Positions 26,770 through 34,493 of a DNA stretch of 64,000 nt are shown here, in pieces. The stretch lies in assembly GCF_014884385.1 (NCBI RefSeq), contig NZ_WKFH01000003.1, positions 2,574,001 through 2,638,000 of the forward strand, written 5' to 3'. Position 1 is the first letter of the stretch; each line of letters begins with the position of its first letter. Source of the stretch: Phycobacter azelaicus. Lineage in GTDB: Bacteria > Pseudomonadota > Alphaproteobacteria > Rhodobacterales > Rhodobacteraceae. Below the pieces are notes generated by a model. It saw nothing but the letters and a program-made list of their open reading frames with translations, made no database searches and was not told where the DNA came from. The position numbers and the translations under genes are program-made.

Positions 26770-27009
26770 ATGTCCAACACACCGCATGAACTGGCCGAGG
26801 AATTCCCCGACAAAGTAGCTGCAATCAGCGCGTTGAAGCAGTCCGACGCCCATTTTGCCAAGCTGGCGGACGAGTATCACGAGATTAACCGCGCCGTGCA
26901 TCGCGCGGAAACGAACGTGGAGCCGGTCGAGGAGCTGGCTGAGGTCGAAATGCGCAAAAAGCGTGCCGCCCTTAAGGATGAGATCTGGGGCATGCTGGCC
27001 AAAGTCTGA
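26770..27009 (+). CDS. Small DUF465 (YdcH-like) protein
   Basis: A 79-residue charged, mostly helical protein with the DUF465 pattern: an N-terminal helix ending in H-A-F/H-A-K, then E-Y-H-E-I-N-R-x-V-H-R-A-E and a C-terminal K-K-R-A-A-L-K-D-E-I. These short coiled-coil proteins are common in alphaproteobacteria and of unknown function. The start with an AAGGAG-like site is at 26770; upstream in-frame codons are not needed. A terminator follows. Confidence 0.85.
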   Translation: MSNTPHELAEEFPDKVAAISALKQSDAHFAKLADEYHEINRAVHRAETNVEPVEELAEVEMRKKRAALKDEIWGMLAKV

Positions 27010-27036
27010 TCTTTTGATGTTCTTTAGATGGTTTGT

Positions 27037-27062
27037 GGGGTCCGCGGAGCGGGCCCCTTTTT
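27037..27062 (+). terminator. Rho-independent terminator after the DUF465 gene
   Basis: GGGGTCCGC (27037-27045), loop GGA, and GCGGGCCCC (27049-27057) with one G-T pair, followed by five Ts. Confidence 0.8.
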
Positions 27063-27081
27063 GCTGCATGAATGTGCCCGA

Positions 27082-28470
27082 TCAACTGACCTCGTAAGGC
27101 AGCACGCCGCGCGCGTTGGCATTGATGCTGAGCCGCCGCTCTAGGGGTGGAACAGATCTCTGGTGGCAATCCTTGCGCTCGCAGATGCGACAGGAAATGC
27201 CGATCGGTTCATAGGCGGAAGCATTCGTCACATCCAGACTGTCGGCATAGACCAGCGCTTCCGCGTGACGTACCTCGCAGCCAAGCGCAATGGCGTAGCG
27301 CCGCACAGGCGATCCAAAGGATCCACCCGGTTTCGACACATCCCGCGCCAAGGAGATGTAGCGGACACCATCGGGTGTTTCCGCAAGCTGGCGCAGGAAG
27401 CGGCCCGGCGTTTCAAAGGCCCGGTGCACGTTCCACAAGGGGCAGGCCCCACCAAAGCGGGCAAATTGCAGGCGCGTGGCTGAATGGCGCTTGGTGATGG
27501 TTCCGGCCTGATCTACCCGCACAAAGAAGAATGGAATACCCTTGGCGCCGGGGCGCTGCAGGGTCGAGAGGCGATGGGCGACCTGCTCGATTGAGGCGCC
27601 AAAGCGCGTGGCCAGAATTTCCAAGTCGTGACGGCAATTCTGCGCTGCCGACAGGAACCGCCCATAGGGCATCAGTGCTGCACCGGAAAAGTAGTTGGCG
27701 AGGCCAATCTTGGCGATGGCGCGGGCCTCACTCGTCTGGAAGCGGGCAAAGTCGAGCGTCGCCTCCAGAAGATCGTTCTGTGCCAGCAAGGCGACCTGCA
27801 AAAGAAGCTGGAACACCTGTGTTGAAGGCGCGGTTCTACCGGATAGCCGCAGCGTTTTCGTTGCTGCATCATAGCCGCGCAGGCCTGTCATCTCGGCCAT
27901 CTCCACGGTGATCCCCGCAGTCTCCAGTGCCGACAGCGCGGCCATACGAACATCTGCCTCTCCGGCGAACCGTTCGGCGGCGCGGTCCACCGCGTCGATG
28001 TAGTTGTCGCAATAGTGAAAGAAGTCCCTCACTTCCTCCCAGGGGCTGGCCTGAATGCGGGCATCCTCACGTCCGAGCGCCTCATCAAGGGAGGCAAGTC
28101 TTTCATGCGTTTGCCTGTAGGCGCGGTGCAGTGTGAGAAAAGCGCGCGCCAGAGCTGGGGCATTGGATGCAGTGAGGCGCAGATCCGCGAGCGGCGGTGG
28201 ATCGTCCGCAAAGACGGGGTCTGCCATGGCCTCTCGCATGTCGCTGACAAGGCGTTCGCTGTCACCGGCGCTCAACTCGGTCACGTCCATCCCGAACTCC
28301 TGAGCCAGTGCGAGAACCACAGTCGTGGACACCGGACGGTTGTTATTCTCCATCTGGTTCAGATAGGGAAGGGAGACCCCCAGCTTGGCCGCAAAGGCCT
28401 TTTGGGTCAGGTCAAGCCGGGTCCGCATTTCGCGCAGCTTGGCGCCGGCATAAAGTTTCTGGGTGGCCAT
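27082..28470 (-). CDS. pccR: PccR-type short-chain fatty acyl-CoA regulator (ScfR family)
   Basis: A 462-residue regulator: XRE helix-turn-helix at residues 8-65 (T-Q-K-A-F-A-A-K-L-G, L-P-Y-L-N-Q-M-E-N-N), a middle IrrE/ImmA-related region without an HExxH zinc site, and a C-terminal DUF2083-type domain with the paired cysteines I-S-C-R-I-C-E-R-K-D-C-H-Q-R. ScfR proteins sense short-chain acyl-CoAs; PccR of Rhodobacter sphaeroides activates pccB. The ATG at 28470 is preferred over a codon eight residues upstream. TTTGCAAA boxes precede both this gene and pccB. Confidence 0.88.
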   Translation of the reverse strand: MATQKLYAGAKLREMRTRLDLTQKAFAAKLGVSLPYLNQMENNNRPVSTTVVLALAQEFGMDVTELSAGDSERLVSDMREAMADPVFADDPPPLADLRLTASNAPALARAFLTLHRAYRQTHERLASLDEALGREDARIQASPWEEVRDFFHYCDNYIDAVDRAAERFAGEADVRMAALSALETAGITVEMAEMTGLRGYDAATKTLRLSGRTAPSTQVFQLLLQVALLAQNDLLEATLDFARFQTSEARAIAKIGLANYFSGAALMPYGRFLSAAQNCRHDLEILATRFGASIEQVAHRLSTLQRPGAKGIPFFFVRVDQAGTITKRHSATRLQFARFGGACPLWNVHRAFETPGRFLRQLAETPDGVRYISLARDVSKPGGSFGSPVRRYAIALGCEVRHAEALVYADSLDVTNASAYEPIGISCRICERKDCHQRSVPPLERRLSINANARGVLPYEVS

Positions 28471-28480
28471 CGGGCGTACC

Positions 28481-28518
28481 TTTGCAAATCTCACGCCCCG
28501 CTAGTGTATAAATGCAAA
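28481..28518. promoter_or_regulatory. TTTGCAAA boxes upstream of pccR
   Basis: TTTGCAAA (28481-28488) lies 10 nt before the pccR start codon and AATGCAAA (28511-28518) 22 bp further. The same octamer occurs before pccB, so autoregulation by PccR is likely. Confidence 0.55.
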
Positions 28519-28548
28519 CCTCTCTCGGCAAGCCGAGAGAGGCCGAGG

Positions 28549-29760
28549 TCAAAGGCGCAACGCTTTCTCGCGCTTTATGACCAGTATGATTGCCACAAGG
28601 CCCAGAATAGCAGTTGCGAACATGATGGCCAAAAGGGGAACCGCAGTTGCTCCGGGCACCAGAACCCAGCCAGCCATAGCGCTGAGGCCTGCGCCGCCGC
28701 CGATCATGATCGCGCCGCTGAGACCCGATGCAGATCCCGCCAGGTGCGGACGCACGGATATGGCGCCTGCGGTCGCGTTGGGGATTGCCATGCCATTGCC
28801 GATGCCAACAAATGTCATGAAGCCAAAGAAGGTATAAAGGTTGTCCAGCCCTGCGATTGCGATAGCGAGGGACACGGCCACGCCGCCGCCATTGATGACA
28901 CATCCCCAGAGAACCATCCGATTGACGCCAAGCGCGGTTGAGTATCGGCCCGAGACGAAATTTCCCAGGAAATAACCGACCGCCGGGGCGGAGAAGCACA
29001 GACCCAGGACGGCTGGGTCAAGATTGTAGACTTGTGTTCCGACAAAAGGAGCTCCGCCCAGATAGGCAAAGAACGCGCCGGAGGCGAGGCCGGAGGCCAG
29101 CGAATACCCCCAGAACCGGGGAGATCGGAACAACTCGGGGTATTCACGGAACTGGGCGATCAGTGTTTTGCCGCTCTTTTGCGCGGTCTCTCCGAAATCG
29201 AAGTAGGTCAGCGCATAGGTGGCGAGGCCAAGGACGACCAGCAGCCAGAAATTTGCCTGCCAGCCAAAGGCCTGGTCGAGCACGCCGCCGATCGCGGGGC
29301 TGATCATTGGTACAACGGCCATGCCCATGGTGACATAGCCGATCATGCTGGCCGCTTTGTCGGTGTCGTAAATGTCCCGCACCGCAGCCCGGCTCAGGAC
29401 CATGGTGGCCGCAATGGCAGCCTGTGCCATCCGGAAGAACAGGAACACCTCGGCGTTTGGGGCAAATATGCAGCCAAGGGTGGCGAGCAGAAACAGAAGG
29501 ATACTGGTCAGAATGACAGGTCTGCGACCCATTTTGTCCGATATCGGACCGACAAGGATTTGCACGACAGCGTTCACGCCCAGATACAGTGCTACAGAGA
29601 GCTGCATCAGGCGATAGTCCACTTCGAAATAGGCCGCCATCCCCGGAAGGGAGGGCAGAAAGACATTCATCGCGAGGGCTGAGATCCCGGCCAGAAGGAT
29701 CAGCGTGCCAATATGGGGTGGTGAAAATGTAGGCGCGGTGCCGCCGGATTTAGTTGTCAT
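28549..29760 (-). CDS. MFS multidrug efflux permease (Bcr/CflA type)
   Basis: A 403-residue major facilitator protein with about twelve hydrophobic helices. The motif between helices 2 and 3, G-P-I-S-D-K-M-G-R-R-P, and the antiporter motif region R-A-A-V-R-D near residue 125 fit the DHA1 Bcr/CflA drug-export group. It lies 78 bp upstream of pccR on the same strand, but pccR seems to have its own promoter boxes. Substrate unknown. Confidence 0.87.
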   Translation of the reverse strand: MTTKSGGTAPTFSPPHIGTLILLAGISALAMNVFLPSLPGMAAYFEVDYRLMQLSVALYLGVNAVVQILVGPISDKMGRRPVILTSILLFLLATLGCIFAPNAEVFLFFRMAQAAIAATMVLSRAAVRDIYDTDKAASMIGYVTMGMAVVPMISPAIGGVLDQAFGWQANFWLLVVLGLATYALTYFDFGETAQKSGKTLIAQFREYPELFRSPRFWGYSLASGLASGAFFAYLGGAPFVGTQVYNLDPAVLGLCFSAPAVGYFLGNFVSGRYSTALGVNRMVLWGCVINGGGVAVSLAIAIAGLDNLYTFFGFMTFVGIGNGMAIPNATAGAISVRPHLAGSASGLSGAIMIGGGAGLSAMAGWVLVPGATAVPLLAIMFATAILGLVAIILVIKREKALRL

Positions 29761-30225
29761 GGCAAGGATCTAATGCAGCCTTGCCGCCTTGTCCATCAGC
29801 ACAATTCCACACAGCTATGTGCGCTCTAGGTCAGGTTTCAGTGCGGCGTTGTGTTCAATCTGTCGGGCTGTCGCTGAGATCAGGGCCGGACATTGGGGCA
29901 ACAGTTGGCTGTCCATGCGCGCTTGCAAATCACACCCTAGCTCCTGCTGCAGGCGAGCGCAGCGAGTGTAGGGCGGGTCACTGTTCGGCGATCACGGATT
30001 TGTCGTCCCGCTCGCCTCCGGCGCCGGGCCTTTACCCAAGTCGGCAAACACCGCCAAGTGGTTGGCTCCCGGCTGGTTTGGGTCTCTGAATGGGGGCGTT
30101 GGGCTGGGGCGAACATGCCGCCTTTGCGGCGGGAATTGCGCGCAGCGATCGCGAAAGTCCAGCAAGCAAGATGCGACATGCGTTGGCTTCAAAATGAGCT
30201 CGTATTCACAACGATAGGCCGACAA
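29761..30225. other. Non-coding stretch between the MFS gene and the pccB control region
   Basis: About 465 bp with no convincing gene on either strand: the open frames present lack ribosome sites and have proline/arginine-rich, low-complexity translations. It contains a small hairpin GCCGC-CTTT-GCGGC (30117-30130). Its composition, with frames open in several phases, resembles intergenic repeat families of roseobacter genomes, but no second copy is visible in this window. Confidence 0.35.
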
Positions 30226-30318
30226 TTTGCGAATTATTCAAACTTGCAGATCATGTATGCAAAGGGTTTGCAAATTTGCGACAAAGGGCTTTGGTCCCTG
30301 CCACCTGCGCGTTACAGT
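30226..30318 (+). promoter_or_regulatory. pccB promoter with TTTGCAAA cluster
   Basis: TTTGCGAA (30226-30233), TATGCAAA (30256-30263), TTTGCAAA (30267-30274) and TTTGCGAC (30275-30282) form a cluster. A weak sigma70-like promoter follows: TTGGTC (30291-30296), 16 bp, TACAGT (30313-30318). The boxes lie just upstream of the -35, the usual place for an activator, which fits PccR acting positively on pccB. Confidence 0.6.
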
Positions 30319-30347
30319 CCTCTGCAAAATCAAAGGGGACCTGTGCC

Positions 30348-31880
30348 ATGAAAGATATCCTTTCCGAGCTGGAAGAGCGCCGCGACGCCGCGCGGCTGGG
30401 CGGTGGGCAAAAGCGGATCGATGCCCAGCATGGGCGCGGCAAGCTGACAGCGCGCGAGCGGATTGACTTGTTGCTGGATGAGGGCAGCTTTGAAGAGTTC
30501 GACATGTTCGTCTCGCATCGCTGTACCGATTTCGGCATGGATCAGCAAAAACCTGCAGGAGACGGTGTTGTCACCGGTTGGGGTACCGTCAACGGTCGCC
30601 AGGTTTATGTCTTTAGCCAGGACTTTACGGTTCTTGGCGGCTCCGTTTCGGCCACGCATGCGCAGAAGATCTGCAAGATCATGGATATGGCCGTGCAGAA
30701 CGGCGCACCGGTGATCGGGATCAACGATTCTGGCGGTGCGAGGATCCAGGAGGGGGTCGATAGCCTTGCGGGCTATGGGGAAGTCTTCAAGCGCAACGTG
30801 ATGGCCTCGGGCGTGGTGCCGCAGATCTCGGTTATTATGGGCCCCTGTGCGGGCGGAGCGGTTTACTCCCCGGCGATGACTGACTTCATCTTTATGGTGA
30901 AAGACAGCTCTTACATGTTCGTGACCGGGCCGGATGTGGTAAAGACCGTTACCAACGAGCAGGTCTCGGCCGAAGAGCTGGGCGGCGCGGGTACCCATAC
31001 CAAGAAATCCAGCGTGGCTGACGCGGCCTTCGAGAACGACGTCGAGGCGCTGGCCGAGGTGCGCCGTCTTGTGGACTTCCTGCCGCTGAACAACCGCGAA
31101 AAGCCGCCGGTGCGGCCGTTCTTTGACGATCCGGCGCGTATTGAAGACAGCCTTGATACCTTGATCCCGGAAAACCCCAACACGCCCTATGACATGAAGG
31201 AGCTCATCGTCAAAGTTGCGGACGAAGGGGACTTTTACGAAATCCAGGAAGAGTTCGCCAAAAACATCATCACCGGTTTCATTCGCCTCGAGGGGCAGAC
31301 CGTAGGTGTCGTTGCCAACCAGCCGATGGTTCTTGCCGGCTGTCTTGATATCGACAGCAGCCGTAAGGCCGCCCGGTTCGTGCGCTTCTGCGACTGTTTC
31401 GATATCCCGATCCTGACCCTGGTTGACGTGCCAGGCTTCCTGCCGGGCACCACGCAGGAATACCGCGGCGTTATCAAGCATGGTGCCAAGCTTCTTTACG
31501 CCTATGCCGAAACAACGGTCCCCACTGTCACGGTGATCACCCGCAAGGCCTATGGTGGCGCTTATGTGGTTATGGCGTCCAAGCATCTGGGCTCTGACTT
31601 CAACTATGCCTGGCCTACGGCGGAAATCGCGGTGATGGGCGCCAAGGGCGCGACCGAGATCATCCACCGCGCGGATCTGGGCGATGCAGAGAAGATTGCC
31701 GCCCACACGGCTGATTACGAGGACCGCTTTGCCAATCCTTTTGTTGCGGCCGAGCGCGGCTTCATCGATGAGGTCATCCAGCCCAAATCCACACGTCGTC
31801 GCGTGGCGCGGGCCTTTGCGAGCCTTCGCAACAAGAAGCTTCAGACCCCGTGGAAGAAGCACGACAACATTCCGTTGTGA
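30348..31880 (+). CDS. pccB: Propionyl-CoA carboxylase beta subunit
   Basis: A 510-residue biotin-dependent carboxyltransferase. The crotonase-like halves carry the acyl-CoA and carboxybiotin oxyanion motifs [21 protein letters not shown] and [11 protein letters not shown]. With PccA it carboxylates propionyl-CoA to methylmalonyl-CoA. AAGGGGA precedes the ATG; an in-frame codon at 30276 would run through the promoter. First gene of the pcc locus. Confidence 0.96.
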   Translation: MKDILSELEERRDAARLGGGQKRIDAQHGRGKLTARERIDLLLDEGSFEEFDMFVSHRCTDFGMDQQKPAGDGVVTGWGTVNGRQVYVFSQDFTVLGGSVSATHAQKICKIMDMAVQNGAPVIGINDSGGARIQEGVDSLAGYGEVFKRNVMASGVVPQISVIMGPCAGGAVYSPAMTDFIFMVKDSSYMFVTGPDVVKTVTNEQVSAEELGGAGTHTKKSSVADAAFENDVEALAEVRRLVDFLPLNNREKPPVRPFFDDPARIEDSLDTLIPENPNTPYDMKELIVKVADEGDFYEIQEEFAKNIITGFIRLEGQTVGVVANQPMVLAGCLDIDSSRKAARFVRFCDCFDIPILTLVDVPGFLPGTTQEYRGVIKHGAKLLYAYAETTVPTVTVITRKAYGGAYVVMASKHLGSDFNYAWPTAEIAVMGAKGATEIIHRADLGDAEKIAAHTADYEDRFANPFVAAERGFIDEVIQPKSTRRRVARAFASLRNKKLQTPWKKHDNIPL

Positions 31881-31885
31881 TCTGA

Positions 31886-32251
31886 ATGACGTCCGGTTGG
31901 AATATCCTGCGCGAAGGGGGGGCTTTGACGCTGTGCCGTCAGTCTCCGCCCCGCTTTGATGTGGCGGCCGCCACGGATCTGCCCATGGCGGATCCCTTGC
32001 GGCTGGCGCATCAGATCCGGCAAGATGTCTGGCGGGCGCTGCAGAATGTGCGCGGGTTCTCTCCGGTGGTGCGGGTGGTCAGGAGTGCTGACGGACTCAG
32101 AGTCACTGCCGGTGGCCGTGTGATTGGTCCTGTGTCCGCCGTTCTGGCCGAGCGTGTCGATGCTGTTCTGGTCGACCCGAAAAACCGGCGCCGTTGGCTG
32201 CGGCATGCAGGCCGAGGGGGGAGGTCAAGCTGTGAATTGCAAATCATATGA
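31886..32251 (+). CDS. Hypothetical protein inside the pcc locus
   Basis: A 121-residue protein starting 5 bp after pccB, so surely co-transcribed. No signal peptide. The middle part (residues 38-95) has a regular L-A-H-x-I-R-Q-D-V-W-R-A-L-Q-x-V-R-G-F-S-P-V-V-x-V pattern followed by V-x-A-G-G-R-V, compact enough to be a small alpha/beta domain. No family recognised. Its place between pccB and pccA suggests a role linked to carboxylase or acyl-CoA metabolism, but nothing in the sequence shows it. Confidence 0.7.
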   Translation: MTSGWNILREGGALTLCRQSPPRFDVAAATDLPMADPLRLAHQIRQDVWRALQNVRGFSPVVRVVRSADGLRVTAGGRVIGPVSAVLAERVDAVLVDPKNRRRWLRHAGRGGRSSCELQII

Positions 32252-32260
32252 CAGTTTGTG

Positions 32261-32278
32261 CCGCGGTGGCCACCGCGG
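32261..32278. repeat. Perfect 18-bp GC palindrome
   Basis: CCGCGGTGGCCACCGCGG is fully symmetric and lies 10 bp after the stop of the 121-residue gene in a 270-bp gap. It could be a protein site or the core of a hairpin. ATTGCAAA (32236-32243), similar to the PccR-type boxes, is close by. Nothing else is evident in 32279-32521 apart from a purine-rich AGGAGG at 32471-32476. Confidence 0.45.
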
Positions 32279-32521
32279 GGTGAGTGCCTGGCTGGATCGG
32301 TACCCACATGCGTGTGCGGTGATTGCGCCGCGCCGAACAATGTCGCGGAAAGACTTCTTTCTGCACAAAATTGTAACAACGTTTGACATGAGGGGCGAAT
32401 CAGCTCCATGATCTGGCCCGTAGGCATACGGTTAGCGCGCGCCGCGTGCGCAGCGCCTGCAGCCCCGGCAGGAGGAGCCCATTGTGTATGGGGTCGGGGC
32501 TGCGGTTATGCTGGTCTTCGG

Positions 32522-32917
32522 ATGGTTGTTGTGTTCGTAGCCCTAATCGGTGCGCCCGCTGCGGCTTTTGACACAGCCGCTGCATCTGTTTCCGTTCCCT
32601 CTGGTCAGCCTGTCACCCTCAACGAGATCCTACTTGACACCGAGCCGGGCCAGTTGTGGCTGAGGTTGCGGTTTGTCGCACCGCAGATTGCGCGCTCAGG
32701 CGGTGCCATCACCCACGATCAGGCGGCGGCAGATATGGACCACCTGTGCAAGAATCTTGCTTTGCCCTACATGTCCGAACAGGCGATTGCACCAGAGCGG
32801 GTCGTGATCTCCTTTTCCGATCGCGCCCTGCCGTTTGGCGTGCAGGATGCGGCGGCCACCCAGTTCTTTGAGGTGTATCGTCCGTCTGGCGACACCTGCA
32901 TCTGGGAGGGGTTTTGA
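32522..32917 (+). CDS. Exported protein of the DUF6497 type
   Basis: A 131-residue protein beginning with a signal-peptide-like stretch (M-V-V-V-F-V-A-L-I-G-A-P-A-A-A-F). The mature part contains D-x-x-C-K-x-L-A-L-P and a final C-I-W-E-G-F, two cysteines that could pair. It resembles a small Rhodobacteraceae-specific family (DUF6497, from memory). The frame is open back to an ATG at 32408, which would put 38 arginine/alanine-rich residues ahead of the hydrophobic core; the shorter start gives a normal signal peptide but has a poor ribosome site. Confidence 0.62.
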   Translation: MVVVFVALIGAPAAAFDTAAASVSVPSGQPVTLNEILLDTEPGQLWLRLRFVAPQIARSGGAITHDQAAADMDHLCKNLALPYMSEQAIAPERVVISFSDRALPFGVQDAAATQFFEVYRPSGDTCIWEGF

Positions 32918-33131
32918 TGGCAACACAACATCTTGCGGCTCGCGGTGAGGTTGTGCCCGCGCTTGCGGCTTTGTCGCCACAATGGCTTCTCCTGCAGTCT
33001 TTTCGGTGTGAAATCGGTGGTTTGTCGGCTATCATCGCACCGGGCAGCATTGTGATTGCCCGTTTATTGAGGTCGAGCCATGCCCGGATGCCGTCTGGCC
33101 GTGGTTTCAAGGCAAAAATCAGGAGACAGAA

Positions 33132-33272
33132 ATGTCCAAGAGCATCAAGCTTTTCACGCTGGCAAGCCTGCTGGCGGCCGTCGCAGCCTGCGGCAGCAAA
33201 GAAGAAGAATTTGTCATTGTCGAGCCCGAGCCCATTTCGGTCGAACCGACATACACCGGCAAATATAAGTAA
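33132..33272 (+). CDS. 46-residue lipoprotein
   Basis: A very short gene with an excellent AGGAGACAG ribosome site. The product has a lipoprotein signal ending A-V-A-A-C (Cys20), leaving a mature peptide of 27 residues with an acidic start (K-E-E-E) and P-E-P-I-S-V-E-P. Such short lipoproteins (entericidin-like in size) are common in roseobacters and of unknown function. It overlaps a longer chance frame at 32917-33348. A GC-rich stem-loop follows. Confidence 0.8.
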   Translation: MSKSIKLFTLASLLAAVAACGSKEEEFVIVEPEPISVEPTYTGKYK

Positions 33273-33280
33273 CACCGACA

Positions 33281-33305
33281 GGGGTCCGGCCCTGTGGCCG
33301 GCCCC
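33281..33305 (+). terminator. GC stem-loop after the 46-residue lipoprotein gene
   Basis: GGGGTCCGGCC (33281-33291), loop CTGT, and GGCCGGCCCC (33296-33305) pair over 10 bp with one bulged T. Without a T tract it may only weaken transcription or protect the 3' end. Confidence 0.45.
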
Positions 33306-33341
33306 TAACGCCGTGCGCGGTGCCGGATCGGGGGCATCGTC

Positions 33342-33698
33342 ATGCTGAAACACCGTGGCTTTCCGGGCCGTCTTCCGGGTACCGATTTTCAATTCACAAT
33401 CCGCCGTCCGAACCCCAAGGGGGTGACGCCGATCACCAAGCGTGAGCGGTATCGCGACCGCCGCGCGCCGGACCGGCGCGCCGACGCCGCCTTTATGAAG
33501 GCACTTTGGGAACACTTTGGCGACCAGCCTTTTGAACGCGGCAACCTGGATGCAGGGCGCCTGAGCTGGCTGTTCGGGCGCGAAGTGGTCGCAGTAGACG
33601 AGGATTTTGATCCAGCGGACTATGAAGCGCTTCTGGTCATCAATGTCGATCTGGCACGCCAGTCCTTTCCCGAAGCTTTTGAGGATGGGGGTTACTGA
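33342..33698 (+). CDS. Hypothetical protein inside the pcc locus
   Basis: A 118-residue soluble protein of unknown family. The N-terminal half is very basic (R-E-R-Y-R-D-R-R-A-P-D-R-R-A-D near residues 35-48) and the C-terminal half acidic (V-D-E-D-F-D-P-A-D-Y). GGGGG precedes the ATG. It follows the 46-residue lipoprotein gene by 69 bp and probably belongs to the pccB-pccA transcript; no function can be read from it. Confidence 0.68.
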   Translation: MLKHRGFPGRLPGTDFQFTIRRPNPKGVTPITKRERYRDRRAPDRRADAAFMKALWEHFGDQPFERGNLDAGRLSWLFGREVVAVDEDFDPADYEALLVINVDLARQSFPEAFEDGGY

Positions 33699-34137
33699 TG
33701 CGCGCCTCGCGGCCCGATACCCCTGTGATGAGCACCTTTGTTGCATCTGGCGATCGAGCTGCGATCGGCGCGATTTCGCACAGCCGAGCTCGGTTTCAGC
33801 GGGAAACTGCGCAGCCGTGCGGTGCGAGCACGCTCGGGCTTCCCGCCCGACGCAAAAGCTGCAACCGTTGGGCAGCGACACGGTGTTCCCGCGTCGCTAC
33901 GCATCTGTTCCAGTCCCTCGACTTGGAAGGGCAGGCCCGCGCCCCCATCCGCGGCCTGCCCGCTTTTTTCGCGCATCTTAGCGCTCTGCACACATTGGCG
34001 GAACCTCGCCATAAGGTACCAAGTTTCCGGCAAAGTGCCGCCGGATCTGTTTCTGTTGAGATCCCGTCATTGCAGGAGTTGGATGGCTCAGCCATCTCTG
34101 TTCTGAAAACACAGCAGAGCAGAAAAGGAACGTTGCA
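33699..34137. other. Non-coding stretch with palindromes
   Basis: About 440 bp without a supported gene. It holds CGATCG-AGCTG-CGATCG (33751-33767), the palindrome CCGAGCTCGG (33784-33793) and a strong terminator (33929-33968). Several frames are open by chance because of the GC-rich composition. It may be a roseobacter intergenic repeat; no second copy was seen here. Confidence 0.35.
33929..33968 (+). terminator. Rho-independent terminator within the pcc locus
   Basis: GGGCAGGC (33929-33936) pairs with GCCTGCCC (33954-33961), with an inner CGCG/CGCG stem after a bulged C and a C-rich loop; a six-T run follows. It would end transcripts from pccB before they reach pccA, so pccA may need its own promoter. 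Confidence 0.75.
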
Positions 34138-34341
34138 ATGCAGGCAAATCACATCGCGCTTGCCCTCGCCCTATGCGGCGGGCTTTCAGCCTGTGGGCAG
34201 ACAACCGGCGAACAGGTCGTCTACGGCGCCAGCGCAGGGGCGCTTGGCTCGCTCCTGCTGGACGGCAACCCTGTCACGGGCGCCGCTGTCGGCACCGCAG
34301 CAAACCTCATTTACTGCAAGGAAAACCCCGGAAAGTGCTGA
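34138..34341 (+). CDS. Small glycine-rich lipoprotein
   Basis: A 67-residue protein with a lipoprotein signal (L-S-A-C, Cys19). The mature part has a small glycine-zipper-like stretch (Y-G-A-S-A-G-A-L-G-S-L-L-L-D-G) and ends in two cysteines (C-K-E-N-P-G-K-C). AAGGA precedes the ATG. It lies 152 bp before pccA and after an internal terminator, so it may mark the beginning of the pccA transcript. Function unknown. Confidence 0.78.
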   Translation: MQANHIALALALCGGLSACGQTTGEQVVYGASAGALGSLLLDGNPVTGAAVGTAANLIYCKENPGKC

Positions 34342-34493
34342 TCGCACGCCCGGTTTTCTTGCACTGACATTCCGGTCCGGTTGGGCCGGTTCACCCACCA
34401 CTCAGATGCCGTGCCCGGATGTGTTTCGGGGGCGGCATCTTGTATTCCGGCCCAATGGAAAACCGGGGCCCACAAGAAAACAAGGGACTGCCA

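Noticed and set aside
30058..30351. 97-codon frame through the pccB promoter
   Set aside because: Covers the TTTGCAAA cluster and promoter, with no ribosome site.
32917..33348. Long frame overlapping the 46-residue lipoprotein gene
   Set aside because: Although its ATG follows the previous stop closely, its translation is serine/arginine/proline-rich without structure, and the lipoprotein frame has better signals.
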